This document shows, piece after piece, positions 52,483 through 59,942 of a stretch of 64,000 nt of DNA (position 1 is its first letter; every line of letters begins with the position of its first letter). Under the pieces are notes generated by a model, which made no database searches, had not been told where the DNA came from, and saw only the letters and a program-made list of their open reading frames with translations. The stretch comes from Quadrisphaera setariae (GTDB lineage Bacteria; Actinomycetota; Actinomycetes; Actinomycetales; Quadrisphaeraceae), in assembly GCF_008041935.1 (NCBI RefSeq), contig NZ_VKAC01000005.1:186001-250000 (forward strand), in the 5' to 3' direction. Both the position numbers and the translations under genes were made by a program.

Positions 52483-54551
52483 AGGGGGCCCAGCCGCTCG
52501 CCGTCGGCCTGCGCGGCTGGCTGGCGCTGCTCGTGGTGCTGCTCGTGGTGCTCGGAGGGGCTGGCGCAGCCTCCCTGCTGCTCAGCGACGCCCGCCACAC
52601 CGCCACCGCCCGCCTGGACGCCCTGTCCCGCACGAGCAGCGCCCTCGTGGTGGCCGCCTCCGACGCCGGCGCGGCCCGGGGCCCGCAGGCGCAGGCCGTG
52701 GAGGTCTCCGCCCTCGCGCGGAAGGTGCGGGCCCTGGCCAGCACAAACGCGGAGCGCCGCGCGGTGGAGCGCGAGGTCTCCGCCGCGCAGGCCCGGGTCC
52801 AGCGCGGCCCGTCAGCGGCTGCACCGGCGCCGGGAGACCCTGACGACCTGCTCGCCGCGCACCAGGCGCTGGCCGAGGGGGTCTCCACCGAGCTGGCGCG
52901 GCTGCGCGAGCAGCAGGCGCGCGCCCGGGACACCTCCCTCGTCGTCGTCGGGCTGCTCCTCGCGGGCGCCCTGACCCTCACGCTGCTCCTCGCCGTGCAG
53001 GTCCGCCGGAACCTGGTGGAGCCGCTCGTCGACGTGTCCTCCGTGCTGGGCGCGCTCACCTCCGGCGACCACGCGCGCCGCGCCGACACCGCTCGCGGTC
53101 CCGCCGAGGTGCGCGCCGTGGCGGGCTGGGTCAACGCCTTGGCCGACGAGGGCGCCCGCACCCGGGCCGCCGCGGAGCGGTCGGCGGAGCTGCGGCGCCT
53201 GGCCAGCGAGGTCGGACGGCTGGCGCGCGACCCGATCGACCCGCAGGCCTCCCTCGACGAGGCCCTGCGCGTGCTCGGCGAGGGCCTGGCGGTGGACCGG
53301 GCCTGGGTGCGTCTGGTCGACACCGCCCAGGGCGCCCCGTGGGGGCTCCGCAGCGACGGCCTCGACGGCCTCGACCGCGCCGACAGCACCGACCGCACCG
53401 CCACCGGCAGCGCCATGGCCCCCCTGCAGGGCAGCTGGAGCCGGGACGGTGCACCCGCGGTGGTCGAGGAGGTGGGGGAGGCCGCCGCGTCGCTGCCCGA
53501 CTGGCTCCAGCGGGCGTGGGACGCGGACGGGCACTTCGCCGTCGCCGACCTGTCCGCACTCGTGGCCAGCGGCGCCGCCGAGCCGGCCACGGTCGACTTC
53601 GCCGCCCGCACCGGAGCCGCCGCGGTGCTGCTCGTGCCGGTCGGTGCCGGTGAGGCCGCTGTCGGCGTGCTCACCGTCTTCACCCACGAGGGCCCCCGCG
53701 CGTGGACCGACGAGGAGGTGGCCCTGCTGCGCTCGGTGGCCTCCGACCTCGGTCGCGCCGTGGTGGTCACGCGCCTGTTGGCCGGCTCCGAGGCGCTGGT
53801 GGAGCAGCTGCGCGAGCTGGACGTGCGCAAGTCGACGTTCCTCGCCACCGTCTCCCACGAGCTGCGCACGCCGCTGACGAGCATCGCCGGCTACGTCGAG
53901 ATGCTGCGCGAGGGCGGCGCGGGGGAGCTCGACCCCGGCGTGGACCGCATGCTCGCCGTGGTCGAGCGGAACACCGTCCGCCTGCGGGTGCTCATCGAGG
54001 ACCTCCTCGCCCTGTCCCACATCGAGGACGGAGCGCCGCGCGGCGTGCACGAGCCCGTGGCCGTGGGGGAGCTGGTCCGGGAGGTGGTCGACCGGCACCG
54101 CGCCGCTGCAGCGGCCGCCGGCGTGCGGGTGGAGGTGGACGTCGACCTCGACGCCGAGCTCCTCGGCGCGCTGCGCGTCGCCGGGGACCCGGCCTCCCTG
54201 GGCCGAGCCCTGGCCGGGCTGGTCTCCAACGCCGTGAAGTTCACGCCGTCCGGCGGGTCCGTGCTGGTGCGCGCGCTGCGAGAGGGCCCGCACTGCCTGG
54301 TGGAGGTGGTCGACACCGGCATCGGCATCCCGCTGGGGGAGCAGGGCGGGCTCTTCACCCGCTTCTTCCGCGCCAGCAACGCCACAGCCCTCGCCGTGCC
54401 CGGGGCTGGGCTGGGTCTGACCATCGCGCGCTCGCTCGTGGAGCACCACGGCGGTCAGCTGTCCATCGCCTCCACCCCCGGCTCGGGGACGACGGCGAGG
54501 GTGCTGCTGCCCAGCGCCGCCCCCGCCGAGGCGGTCCCCACCCCGTCCTGA
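52479..54551 (+). CDS. Membrane sensor histidine kinase (2TM-HAMP-GAF-HisKA-HATPase)
   Basis: A 690-residue kinase. Helix 1 about 14-36, an extracytoplasmic helical sensor about 37-147, helix 2 about 148-170, HAMP about 171-225, GAF about 240-430. The H-box is STFLATVSHELRTPLTSIAGYVEML (His near 459), the N-box LVSNAVKFTPSG, then VEVVDTGIGIP and GLGLTIARSLVEHHGG. Last gene of the four-gene operon. With the cytoplasmic kinase at 47383 it gives two candidate donors for a single receiver. Confidence 0.93.
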   Translation: MKGAQPLAVGLRGWLALLVVLLVVLGGAGAASLLLSDARHTATARLDALSRTSSALVVAASDAGAARGPQAQAVEVSALARKVRALASTNAERRAVEREVSAAQARVQRGPSAAAPAPGDPDDLLAAHQALAEGVSTELARLREQQARARDTSLVVVGLLLAGALTLTLLLAVQVRRNLVEPLVDVSSVLGALTSGDHARRADTARGPAEVRAVAGWVNALADEGARTRAAAERSAELRRLASEVGRLARDPIDPQASLDEALRVLGEGLAVDRAWVRLVDTAQGAPWGLRSDGLDGLDRADSTDRTATGSAMAPLQGSWSRDGAPAVVEEVGEAAASLPDWLQRAWDADGHFAVADLSALVASGAAEPATVDFAARTGAAAVLLVPVGAGEAAVGVLTVFTHEGPRAWTDEEVALLRSVASDLGRAVVVTRLLAGSEALVEQLRELDVRKSTFLATVSHELRTPLTSIAGYVEMLREGGAGELDPGVDRMLAVVERNTVRLRVLIEDLLALSHIEDGAPRGVHEPVAVGELVREVVDRHRAAAAAAGVRVEVDVDLDAELLGALRVAGDPASLGRALAGLVSNAVKFTPSGGSVLVRALREGPHCLVEVVDTGIGIPLGEQGGLFTRFFRASNATALAVPGAGLGLTIARSLVEHHGGQLSIASTPGSGTTARVLLPSAAPAEAVPTPS

Positions 54552-54563
54552 CCCCCTCGCCGT

Positions 54564-54660
54564 GATCATGGACGCTGCCGGCAGAACTCCCCGTGATCAT
54601 GGACTTCGCCGACGGCGGCTCCCATGATCACGGCCGGTGGTGCCGGCAGCGTCCATGATC
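54564..54660. repeat. Nested palindromic GATCATGG element between convergent genes
   Basis: Outer perfect 20-base arms 54564-54583 and 54641-54660; inner perfect 12-base arms 54591-54602 and 54622-54633. Four GATCATGG/CCATGATC cores in under 100 bases. It ends against the stop of the convergent oxidoreductase. Looks like a dispersed repeat and can fold as a bidirectional terminator. Confidence 0.75.
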
Positions 54661-56233
54661 ATGGCCGGGTGGGGGGCTGTTGGGGAGCGGAGGCGCGGGC
54701 GGCGCGGACCAGGTCGAGCGGGTCGCGGCGGTCTCCGAAGCGCTGCCGCAGCACCCGCCGCGCGGTGTGGACGCCGTTCATGCCGTGCACGGCCGGCCCG
54801 GGCGGCGTCGCCGCGCCGCACAGGTAGGTGCCGTCCAGGCCCGGGACCCGGTACGGGTCCCACCGCGGCAGCGGGCGCATCACGAGCTGCCACGGCGTGA
54901 CGGCCCCGGCCGCCACGTCGCCGCCGGGGATGCTCGGGTTCTCCGCGCCCAGCTCGGCGGCCGTCGTCGTCGTGCTCGCCAGCACGAGGTCGCGGAAGCC
55001 CGGCGCGAAGCGCTCGACCTGCGCGGTGACGTCGGCCTCGAGGTCGCGCCGGGAGCCGCGCGGGGCGTGGGCGTAGGTCCACAGCGTGTGCCTCCCCGCC
55101 GGGGCGCGGGTCGGGTCGACCACGCCCGGCTGCACCACGATGCAGAAAGGCCGGCGCGGGTGGCGGCCGGCGCGCACCTCCCGCTCCGCAGCGCGGACCT
55201 CCGCGCGCGTGCCCCCGAGGTGCAGCGTGCCCGCCTCCGCCAGGCCGGGCGCGGCCCAGGGCACCGGGCCCGACAGCGCGTAGTCGACCTTGCAGACCGC
55301 CCCGCCGTAGCGGTAGCGCCGCAGCTGCGCGGCGACGCTCGCCGGCAGCCGGTCGCCGGCGACGTCGAGGAGCCCGCTCGGCGTGAGGTCCAGCAGCAGC
55401 GCCCGCGCCCGGGGCAGCTCCGCGAGGTCGTGCACCCGGTGACCGAGCACCACGGACCCGCCGAGGCGCTCCAGCTCGGCGACCAACGCGTCGGCCAGCG
55501 CCTGGCTGCCACCGCGCGCCACGGGCCAGCCACCGGCGTGCGCCATCGCGGCCAGGTAGAGGCCGGCACCTGCCGACGACAGGTCGCGCGGGTCGCCGAT
55601 GTTGTGCGCCGAGGCGCCCGTCAGCAGCGCCGGCGCCTCCTCGGTGCGGAACCTGAGGTCCCACGCGGGGGTGCCCTGCTCCAGGGCCCGCAGGCCCAGC
55701 CGCACCGCCGTCGCGGCGGTGGCCGCGACCCCGGCGGGCGTCCGGGGGACCCCGGGGAAGGTCCGCAGGTCGGACTGGGTGAGCGAGACGACCTCCCGCG
55801 TGCGCTCGACCAGCGGCCCCAGCAGCGAGCGCCAGGCGGCGCCGTCGCGGCCCAGGCCCTCGGCGGTGCGCTCCAGGCTCCTGTGGGCCAGGGCGGCGCG
55901 GCCGCCGTCCAGGGGGTGGCCGAAGGGGGTGTCGGGCTGCAGCCACTCCACGCCGGAGGCGCCGAGGTCGAAGGCGTCGAAGAACGGGCTGACGGCGCCG
56001 GCGGGGTGGGCGATGGAGCAGTGGTCGTGCCGGAAGCCCGGCAGCGTGTTCTCCACCGTGCGCGTGCCGCCGCCGGCCTGCTCCGCCTGCTCGCGCACCT
56101 GCACCCGCAGCCCCGCGCTCGCCAGCACCACCGCCGCTGAGAGGCCGTTCGGTCCGGCTCCGACGACGACGACGTCGACGTCCTCGCCGTCGTGGGTCCT
56201 GCTGCCGCTGGGCCGGACCGGTGGGGTGCTCAC
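54659..56233 (-). CDS. Phytoene-desaturase/carotene-isomerase-like FAD oxidoreductase
   Basis: A 524-residue flavoprotein of the CrtI/CrtISO-like amine-oxidase superfamily. N-terminal VDVVVVGAGPNGLSAAVVLASAGLRVQVREQAEQAGGGTRT is the FAD-binding site. C-terminal GTYLCGAATPPGPAVHGMNGVHTARRVL closes it. GHPARGGSQALADALVAELERLGG-type substrate-domain block present as VARGGSQALADALVAELERLGGSV. No other carotenoid gene is nearby, so the substrate is open. GTG 56233 has TAGCCT 7 bases upstream and no ribosome-binding site: leaderless. Only 36 bases separate it from the divergent ppx. Confidence 0.88.
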   Translation of the reverse strand: MSTPPVRPSGSRTHDGEDVDVVVVGAGPNGLSAAVVLASAGLRVQVREQAEQAGGGTRTVENTLPGFRHDHCSIAHPAGAVSPFFDAFDLGASGVEWLQPDTPFGHPLDGGRAALAHRSLERTAEGLGRDGAAWRSLLGPLVERTREVVSLTQSDLRTFPGVPRTPAGVAATAATAVRLGLRALEQGTPAWDLRFRTEEAPALLTGASAHNIGDPRDLSSAGAGLYLAAMAHAGGWPVARGGSQALADALVAELERLGGSVVLGHRVHDLAELPRARALLLDLTPSGLLDVAGDRLPASVAAQLRRYRYGGAVCKVDYALSGPVPWAAPGLAEAGTLHLGGTRAEVRAAEREVRAGRHPRRPFCIVVQPGVVDPTRAPAGRHTLWTYAHAPRGSRRDLEADVTAQVERFAPGFRDLVLASTTTTAAELGAENPSIPGGDVAAGAVTPWQLVMRPLPRWDPYRVPGLDGTYLCGAATPPGPAVHGMNGVHTARRVLRQRFGDRRDPLDLVRAARASAPQQPPTRP

Positions 56234-56240
56234 CTGCTCG

Positions 56241-56246
56241 AGGCTA
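56241..56246 (-). promoter_or_regulatory. -10 box (TAGCCT), leaderless, facing ppx promoter
   Basis: Reads TAGCCT on the minus strand, 7 bases before GTG 56233. It faces away from the GAGGAT box at 56258, so two leaderless promoters share a 36-base gap. Confidence 0.5.
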
Positions 56247-56257
56247 GGCAGGTCCGG

Positions 56258-56263
56258 GAGGAT
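56258..56263 (+). promoter_or_regulatory. -10 box (GAGGAT) for leaderless ppx
   Basis: GAGGATGGGCGC leads straight into GTG 56270, identical to the sequence at 17207-17223. Confidence 0.5.
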
Positions 56264-56269
56264 GGGCGC

Positions 56270-57271
56270 GTGGAAGACACCCGGGTCCGCGTGGCCGCGA
56301 TCGACTGCGGCACCAACTCCCTGCGCCTGCTCGCGGCTGACGTCGTGGTGGACGCCGACGGCGCGCCGCGGTCGCTGGCGGACGTCGTGCGCACCATGGA
56401 GGTGGTGCGGCTCGGGCAGGGCGTCGACTCCACGGGTGAGTTCGCGGCTGAGGCGCTGGAGCGCACGCTCGCCGAGACCGCGAGGGTGAGGGACCTCCTC
56501 GTCGAGCACGGCGTCCCGCTGGACGCCGACCACGTGCGGTTCGTGGCGACCTCCGCCAGCCGCGACGCCCGCAACGCCCACCTGCTGGTCGACGGCGTGC
56601 GGGAGCTGCTGGGGGTGGCGCCGGAGGTCATCACCGGGGCCGAGGAGGCGTCGCTGAGCTTCCTCGGCGCCACCGGCGAGCTGACCGGCGCCGGCGTGCA
56701 CGGTCCGCACCTGGTCTGCGACCTGGGCGGCGGCTCCACCGAGCTGGTGCTGGGGGAGCAGGACGTGCAGGCCGCCCGGTCGGTGGACGTCGGCTGCGTG
56801 CGCCTGCACGAGCGGCACGCGCTGTCCGACCCGCCGACGCCCACCCAGGTGGAGGCCCTGGTGGCGGACGTGCGCTCCGCGCTGGGCGTCGCCGCGGCCG
56901 CCGTTCCGCTGGAGGAGGCCCGCACGCTCGTGGGCGTGGCCGGGACGGTCACCACGGTCACCGCGCACGCGCTGGGCCTGCCCACCTACGACTCCGCACG
57001 GATCCACGGGTCCGTGCTCCCCGTGGCCGACGTCGTCGCCGCCTGCGACGAGCTGGTGGCCATGCCCCGCGAGCAGAGGGCGGCCCTGCCGTACATGCAC
57101 CCCGGCCGGGTGGACGTCATCGGCGCGGGCGCGCTCGTGTGGCGCGAGGTGGTGCACCGGGTGGCCGCCTGCGCCGGCATCACCGAGGTCCGCACCAGCG
57201 AGCACGACATCCTCGACGGCACCGCCCTCGCACTGGCCCGCCGCGCCGCGCGCACCAGGACCTCCCCGTGA
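56270..57271 (+). CDS. ppx: Ppx/GppA phosphatase (exopolyphosphatase family)
   Basis: Hydrolyses polyphosphate or pppGpp. The 333-residue short form matches mycobacterial Ppx2 in size. Motifs: VAAIDCGTNSLRLLAAD (phosphate 1), EVVRLGQGVDSTGEFA, RFVATSASRDARN, VITGAEEASLSFLGA, LVCDLGGGSTELVLGE (phosphate 2) and VGVAGTVTTVTA. In many actinobacteria it follows DUF501 directly; here about 9.3 kb of signalling genes intervenes. Stop overlaps the next GTG. Confidence 0.94.
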   Translation: MEDTRVRVAAIDCGTNSLRLLAADVVVDADGAPRSLADVVRTMEVVRLGQGVDSTGEFAAEALERTLAETARVRDLLVEHGVPLDADHVRFVATSASRDARNAHLLVDGVRELLGVAPEVITGAEEASLSFLGATGELTGAGVHGPHLVCDLGGGSTELVLGEQDVQAARSVDVGCVRLHERHALSDPPTPTQVEALVADVRSALGVAAAAVPLEEARTLVGVAGTVTTVTAHALGLPTYDSARIHGSVLPVADVVAACDELVAMPREQRAALPYMHPGRVDVIGAGALVWREVVHRVAACAGITEVRTSEHDILDGTALALARRAARTRTSP

Positions 57272-58128
57272 GCGCCGCGGCGGCCCCCGCGGGCTCGACG
57301 GCCGCGGCCGCTCCCGACCCGGTGCGGCCGGGCGGTGCGCTGCGGCTGCTGCCGTCGGCGCTGCTCGTGGTCTCGGGCGTGCTGCTGTTCGCCCTGGAGG
57401 CGCGCCCGGAGGGCTGGGCGGTGCTCGTGGCCGGCGTCGTCGTGGCCGGGCTGGTCGGGCGGCGCGAGCGCTCGTCCTACGGGCGCGACCACCTGCTGGC
57501 GGCCACCGGCCTGTGCGTCATGAGCCTCGTGCCGGTCACCACCGACATCTCGTGGGCGCACATGACCACGATGGGCGCGGCGATGGTCGCGGCGGTCGGG
57601 GTGCCGTACGCGCTCTCGCGGTGGGCCTTCCGCGACCACGCCATCACCTTCCCCGTGGCCACCGGTCGCCGGTGGAACCGCTTCGAGTGGTGGTGGCTGG
57701 CCGCCGTCGTCGTGCTGGGGTGGACCGCCCTGCCGTTCTACCTGATCACCAGCGGCGTCTACGAGAACTGGCCCGCCGCCCGCACGGCCGACGAGCTGGG
57801 GCGGTTGTTCCTCGGGACCAACGCGCTCGGCATCTGGGACGAGCTGTTCTTCATCTGCACCGTCTTCACGCTGCTGCGCCGCCACCACCGAGCGTGGGTG
57901 GCCAACCTGCTGCAGGCCGTGCTGTTCACCGCGTTCCTCTACGAGCTGGGGTTCCGCGAGTGGGGGCCGCTGCTGGTCTTCCCGTTCGCGCTCATCCAGG
58001 GGCTGACGTTCGCGGTGACGCGCTCGCTGAGCTACGTGGTGGCCGTGCACCTGACCTTCGACGCGATCCTCTTCATGGTGCTGGTGCACGCGCACACCCG
58101 GGAGTGGTTCCCGCTGTTCCTGTACTGA
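57268..58128 (+). CDS. CPBP-like polytopic membrane protein
   Basis: A 286-residue protein with about eight hydrophobic helices. Motif order resembles CPBP/Abi intramembrane proteases: WDELFFICTVFTLLRR (one Glu where EExxxR is usual), then YELGFREWGPLLVFPFALIQG, then YVVAVHLTFDAILF (HxxxD). The missing second Glu of the first motif makes protease activity uncertain. GTG overlaps the ppx stop, so it is translated with ppx. Function otherwise unknown. Confidence 0.72.
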   Translation: MSAAAAPAGSTAAAAPDPVRPGGALRLLPSALLVVSGVLLFALEARPEGWAVLVAGVVVAGLVGRRERSSYGRDHLLAATGLCVMSLVPVTTDISWAHMTTMGAAMVAAVGVPYALSRWAFRDHAITFPVATGRRWNRFEWWWLAAVVVLGWTALPFYLITSGVYENWPAARTADELGRLFLGTNALGIWDELFFICTVFTLLRRHHRAWVANLLQAVLFTAFLYELGFREWGPLLVFPFALIQGLTFAVTRSLSYVVAVHLTFDAILFMVLVHAHTREWFPLFLY

Positions 58129-58292
58129 CGCCGGGGGCGCCGAGGGCGTGACGCCGGGCGGGCAGGACCTCTCCGCTGACCGGCTCCCGGGGTCTCGGAG
58201 CGACGTCTGCACGTCGGGCGTCACGGCGCCCGCGCGGCTCACCGGTCCCGATCGCCGGTGTGGCGCACTGGAGGGTACTGCGCTTCGCGCAC

Positions 58293-58298
58293 TAGTGT
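58293..58298 (+). promoter_or_regulatory. -10 box (TAGTGT) with operator-like repeat for PadR gene
   Basis: TAGTGT lies 7 bases before GTG 58306 (leaderless). It is embedded in CGCAC-TAGT-GTGCG, an inverted repeat that could be the site of PadR autorepression. A related GCGCACTGG lies at 58263. Confidence 0.5.
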
Positions 58299-58305
58299 GC
58301 GGTGC

Positions 58306-58638
58306 GTGGACACCACGCAGCTCCTCAAGGGGGTGCTCGACGCGGCCGTGCTGGCCGTGGTCGAGGACGACGACGGCTACGGCTACGACGTCGTGCGGCG
58401 CCTGCGCGGCGCCGGTCTGGAGGACGTCGGTGACGCCTCCGTCTACGGCACCCTGCGGCGCCTCTACGCCGCCGGCGCGCTGAGCAGCTACGTGGTGCCC
58501 TCCGAGGAGGGGCCGCACCGCAAGTACTACGGCATCAACCCCCGCGGACGGGAGCTGCTGGAGGCCCAGCGCAAGAGCTGGCGCGCGTTCAGCGAGACCG
58601 TCGACCACCTGCTCGCGCCCGAGGGAGACCCCCGATGA
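58306..58638 (+). CDS. PadR family transcriptional regulator
   Basis: A 110-residue winged-helix repressor. LLKGVLDAAVLAVVEDDDGYGYDVVRRL, ASVYGTLRRLYAAGALSSYVV (recognition helix and wing) and PHRKYYGINPRGRELLEAQR are the standard PadR blocks, with a short C-terminal dimer helix. It forms an ATGA overlap with the next gene, the usual PadR plus membrane-protein pair. Probably represses itself through the inverted repeat over its -10 box. Confidence 0.93.
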   Translation: MDTTQLLKGVLDAAVLAVVEDDDGYGYDVVRRLRGAGLEDVGDASVYGTLRRLYAAGALSSYVVPSEEGPHRKYYGINPRGRELLEAQRKSWRAFSETVDHLLAPEGDPR

Positions 58639-59711
58639 GCACCACGCTGCCCCTGCCCGCGCCCGGTCTCGACCCCGCCGCTGAGGCCCGCGGGTACTCC
58701 GCCGCGGTGCGCGCGGAGCTCGCCGACCTGCCCGTCGAGGTGGTCGAGGAGCTCACCGGCGGCCTCGAGGCCGACCTGGCCGAGCTGGCAGCGGAGACCT
58801 CCACGCCGCTGCTCGACAGGCTCGGCAGTCCCCGCTCCTACGCCGACGAGCTGCGTGCCGCCGCGGGGCTCGCAGGTCGGACCGGCGAGGCACCGGCAGC
58901 GCGGGGGAGCCTGTGGGGTGCGCCCCTGGCCGAGGCCCGTCGCGACGCCCGGCGCCTCAAGGACCACCTGAGTGCGCGCCCGTGGTGGCCCGGCGCCCTC
59001 GAGCGCGCGGTGCAGCTGCGCCCCGCCTGGTGGGTGCTGCGCGGAGCCCTCGGCGGGTGGCTCTGCGCCGCCGTCCTCGGCGGTCGCGGGCTGCTGGGGC
59101 TGCTCGTGGTCCTCGCCGCTGTTGCGGCCAGCGTGGAGGTGGGCCGCCGCCCCTGGGGCGAGCACTGGCAGCGCGTCGCTCTGGCCAGCGCGAACGCCTT
59201 GGCGATCATCGTCCTGCCGTTCGCCCTCGTCGCCGTGGCGTCGGGTCCCACCACCGAGTACGTGTACCCCACGGCCGACTCGGGCCAGGTGTTCGACGGC
59301 ACTGGCGAGATGTCGCAGGGCGTGTGGTCCGACGGGCAGGTGGTCACCAACATCTACCCCTACGACGCGCAGGGTCGGCCGCTCACCGGGGTGCAGCTGC
59401 TCGACGACTACGGCCGCCCGCTCGTCACGTCGACGGGTGACGAGTCCGACTGGTCCGGTGCCGAGGCGTCACCGCTGGTCCCGTCCGTCGCGGTGGACGG
59501 CGCCCTGCGCTGGAACGCCTACCCGCTGCGCGCCCAGTCGGGGGTGGCGGGTGCGGTGCCCACCACGCCGCCGCTGCCGGAGCCGACGCTGCCGCCGCTG
59601 CTGGGCATCGGCACCGGCGCTGGCGCCCCCAGCGCTGCGCCGACGCCCACCGCCCCGGCGGTCGCTCCTGTCGCCACCGAGCCGGCCGTCGAGGGCGCGC
59701 TCGGCCCGTAG
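58635..59711 (+). CDS. PadR-linked membrane protein with HAAS-like N-terminus
   Basis: A 358-residue protein. Residues about 15-75 (YSAAVRAELADLPVEVVEELTGGLEADLAEL) look like the helical HAAS domain found beside PadR regulators. Two hydrophobic regions (about 135-165 and 185-208) follow, then an extracytoplasmic part with DGQVVTNIYPYDAQGRPLTGVQLLDDYGRPL and a Pro/Ala/Thr tail. Function unknown; probably a PadR-controlled envelope-stress or signal protein. ATG overlaps the PadR stop. Confidence 0.8.
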   Translation: MSTTLPLPAPGLDPAAEARGYSAAVRAELADLPVEVVEELTGGLEADLAELAAETSTPLLDRLGSPRSYADELRAAAGLAGRTGEAPAARGSLWGAPLAEARRDARRLKDHLSARPWWPGALERAVQLRPAWWVLRGALGGWLCAAVLGGRGLLGLLVVLAAVAASVEVGRRPWGEHWQRVALASANALAIIVLPFALVAVASGPTTEYVYPTADSGQVFDGTGEMSQGVWSDGQVVTNIYPYDAQGRPLTGVQLLDDYGRPLVTSTGDESDWSGAEASPLVPSVAVDGALRWNAYPLRAQSGVAGAVPTTPPLPEPTLPPLLGIGTGAGAPSAAPTPTAPAVAPVATEPAVEGALGP

Positions 59712-59731
59712 CGGTGCAGCCCGAGCGCGCG

Positions 59732-59822
59732 TGGGGACGCCCGGTCCCGGTGGGGCCGCTGCATCCCGGTCATGGGTGCCGTGGACGGCACTGAGCGTCC
59801 CCACCGGGACTCCGCGTCCCCA
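59732..59822. repeat. Imperfect 27-bp inverted repeat around GGGGACGC
   Basis: Arms 59732-59758 and 59796-59822 match at 23 of 27 positions. Core TGGGGACGC and TCCCGGTGGGG. Occupies the 231-base gap before the repeat-rich protein; not strong as a terminator because the loop is 37 bases. Confidence 0.65.
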
Positions 59823-59942
59823 GATGTGGGGGCGCCCGCGCCCGTTTCGCGGCGGTTTGGCCCCGTCCGGGGCCGGGTACGGTCGTAGTCGGACCGCAGC
59901 GGCAGCGATGCCGCTGGGAGCACTCGCGTCGGGGGGCGGAGG

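Noticed and set aside
54659-56233. Naming the oxidoreductase crtI
   Set aside because: FAD motifs fit, but there is no other carotenoid gene nearby and many non-carotenoid relatives exist.
58129-58305. Possible tRNA near the eno-ppx block
   Set aside because: Some actinobacteria have a tRNA here. I looked for a T-loop and acceptor pairing here and at 46963-47382 and found neither.
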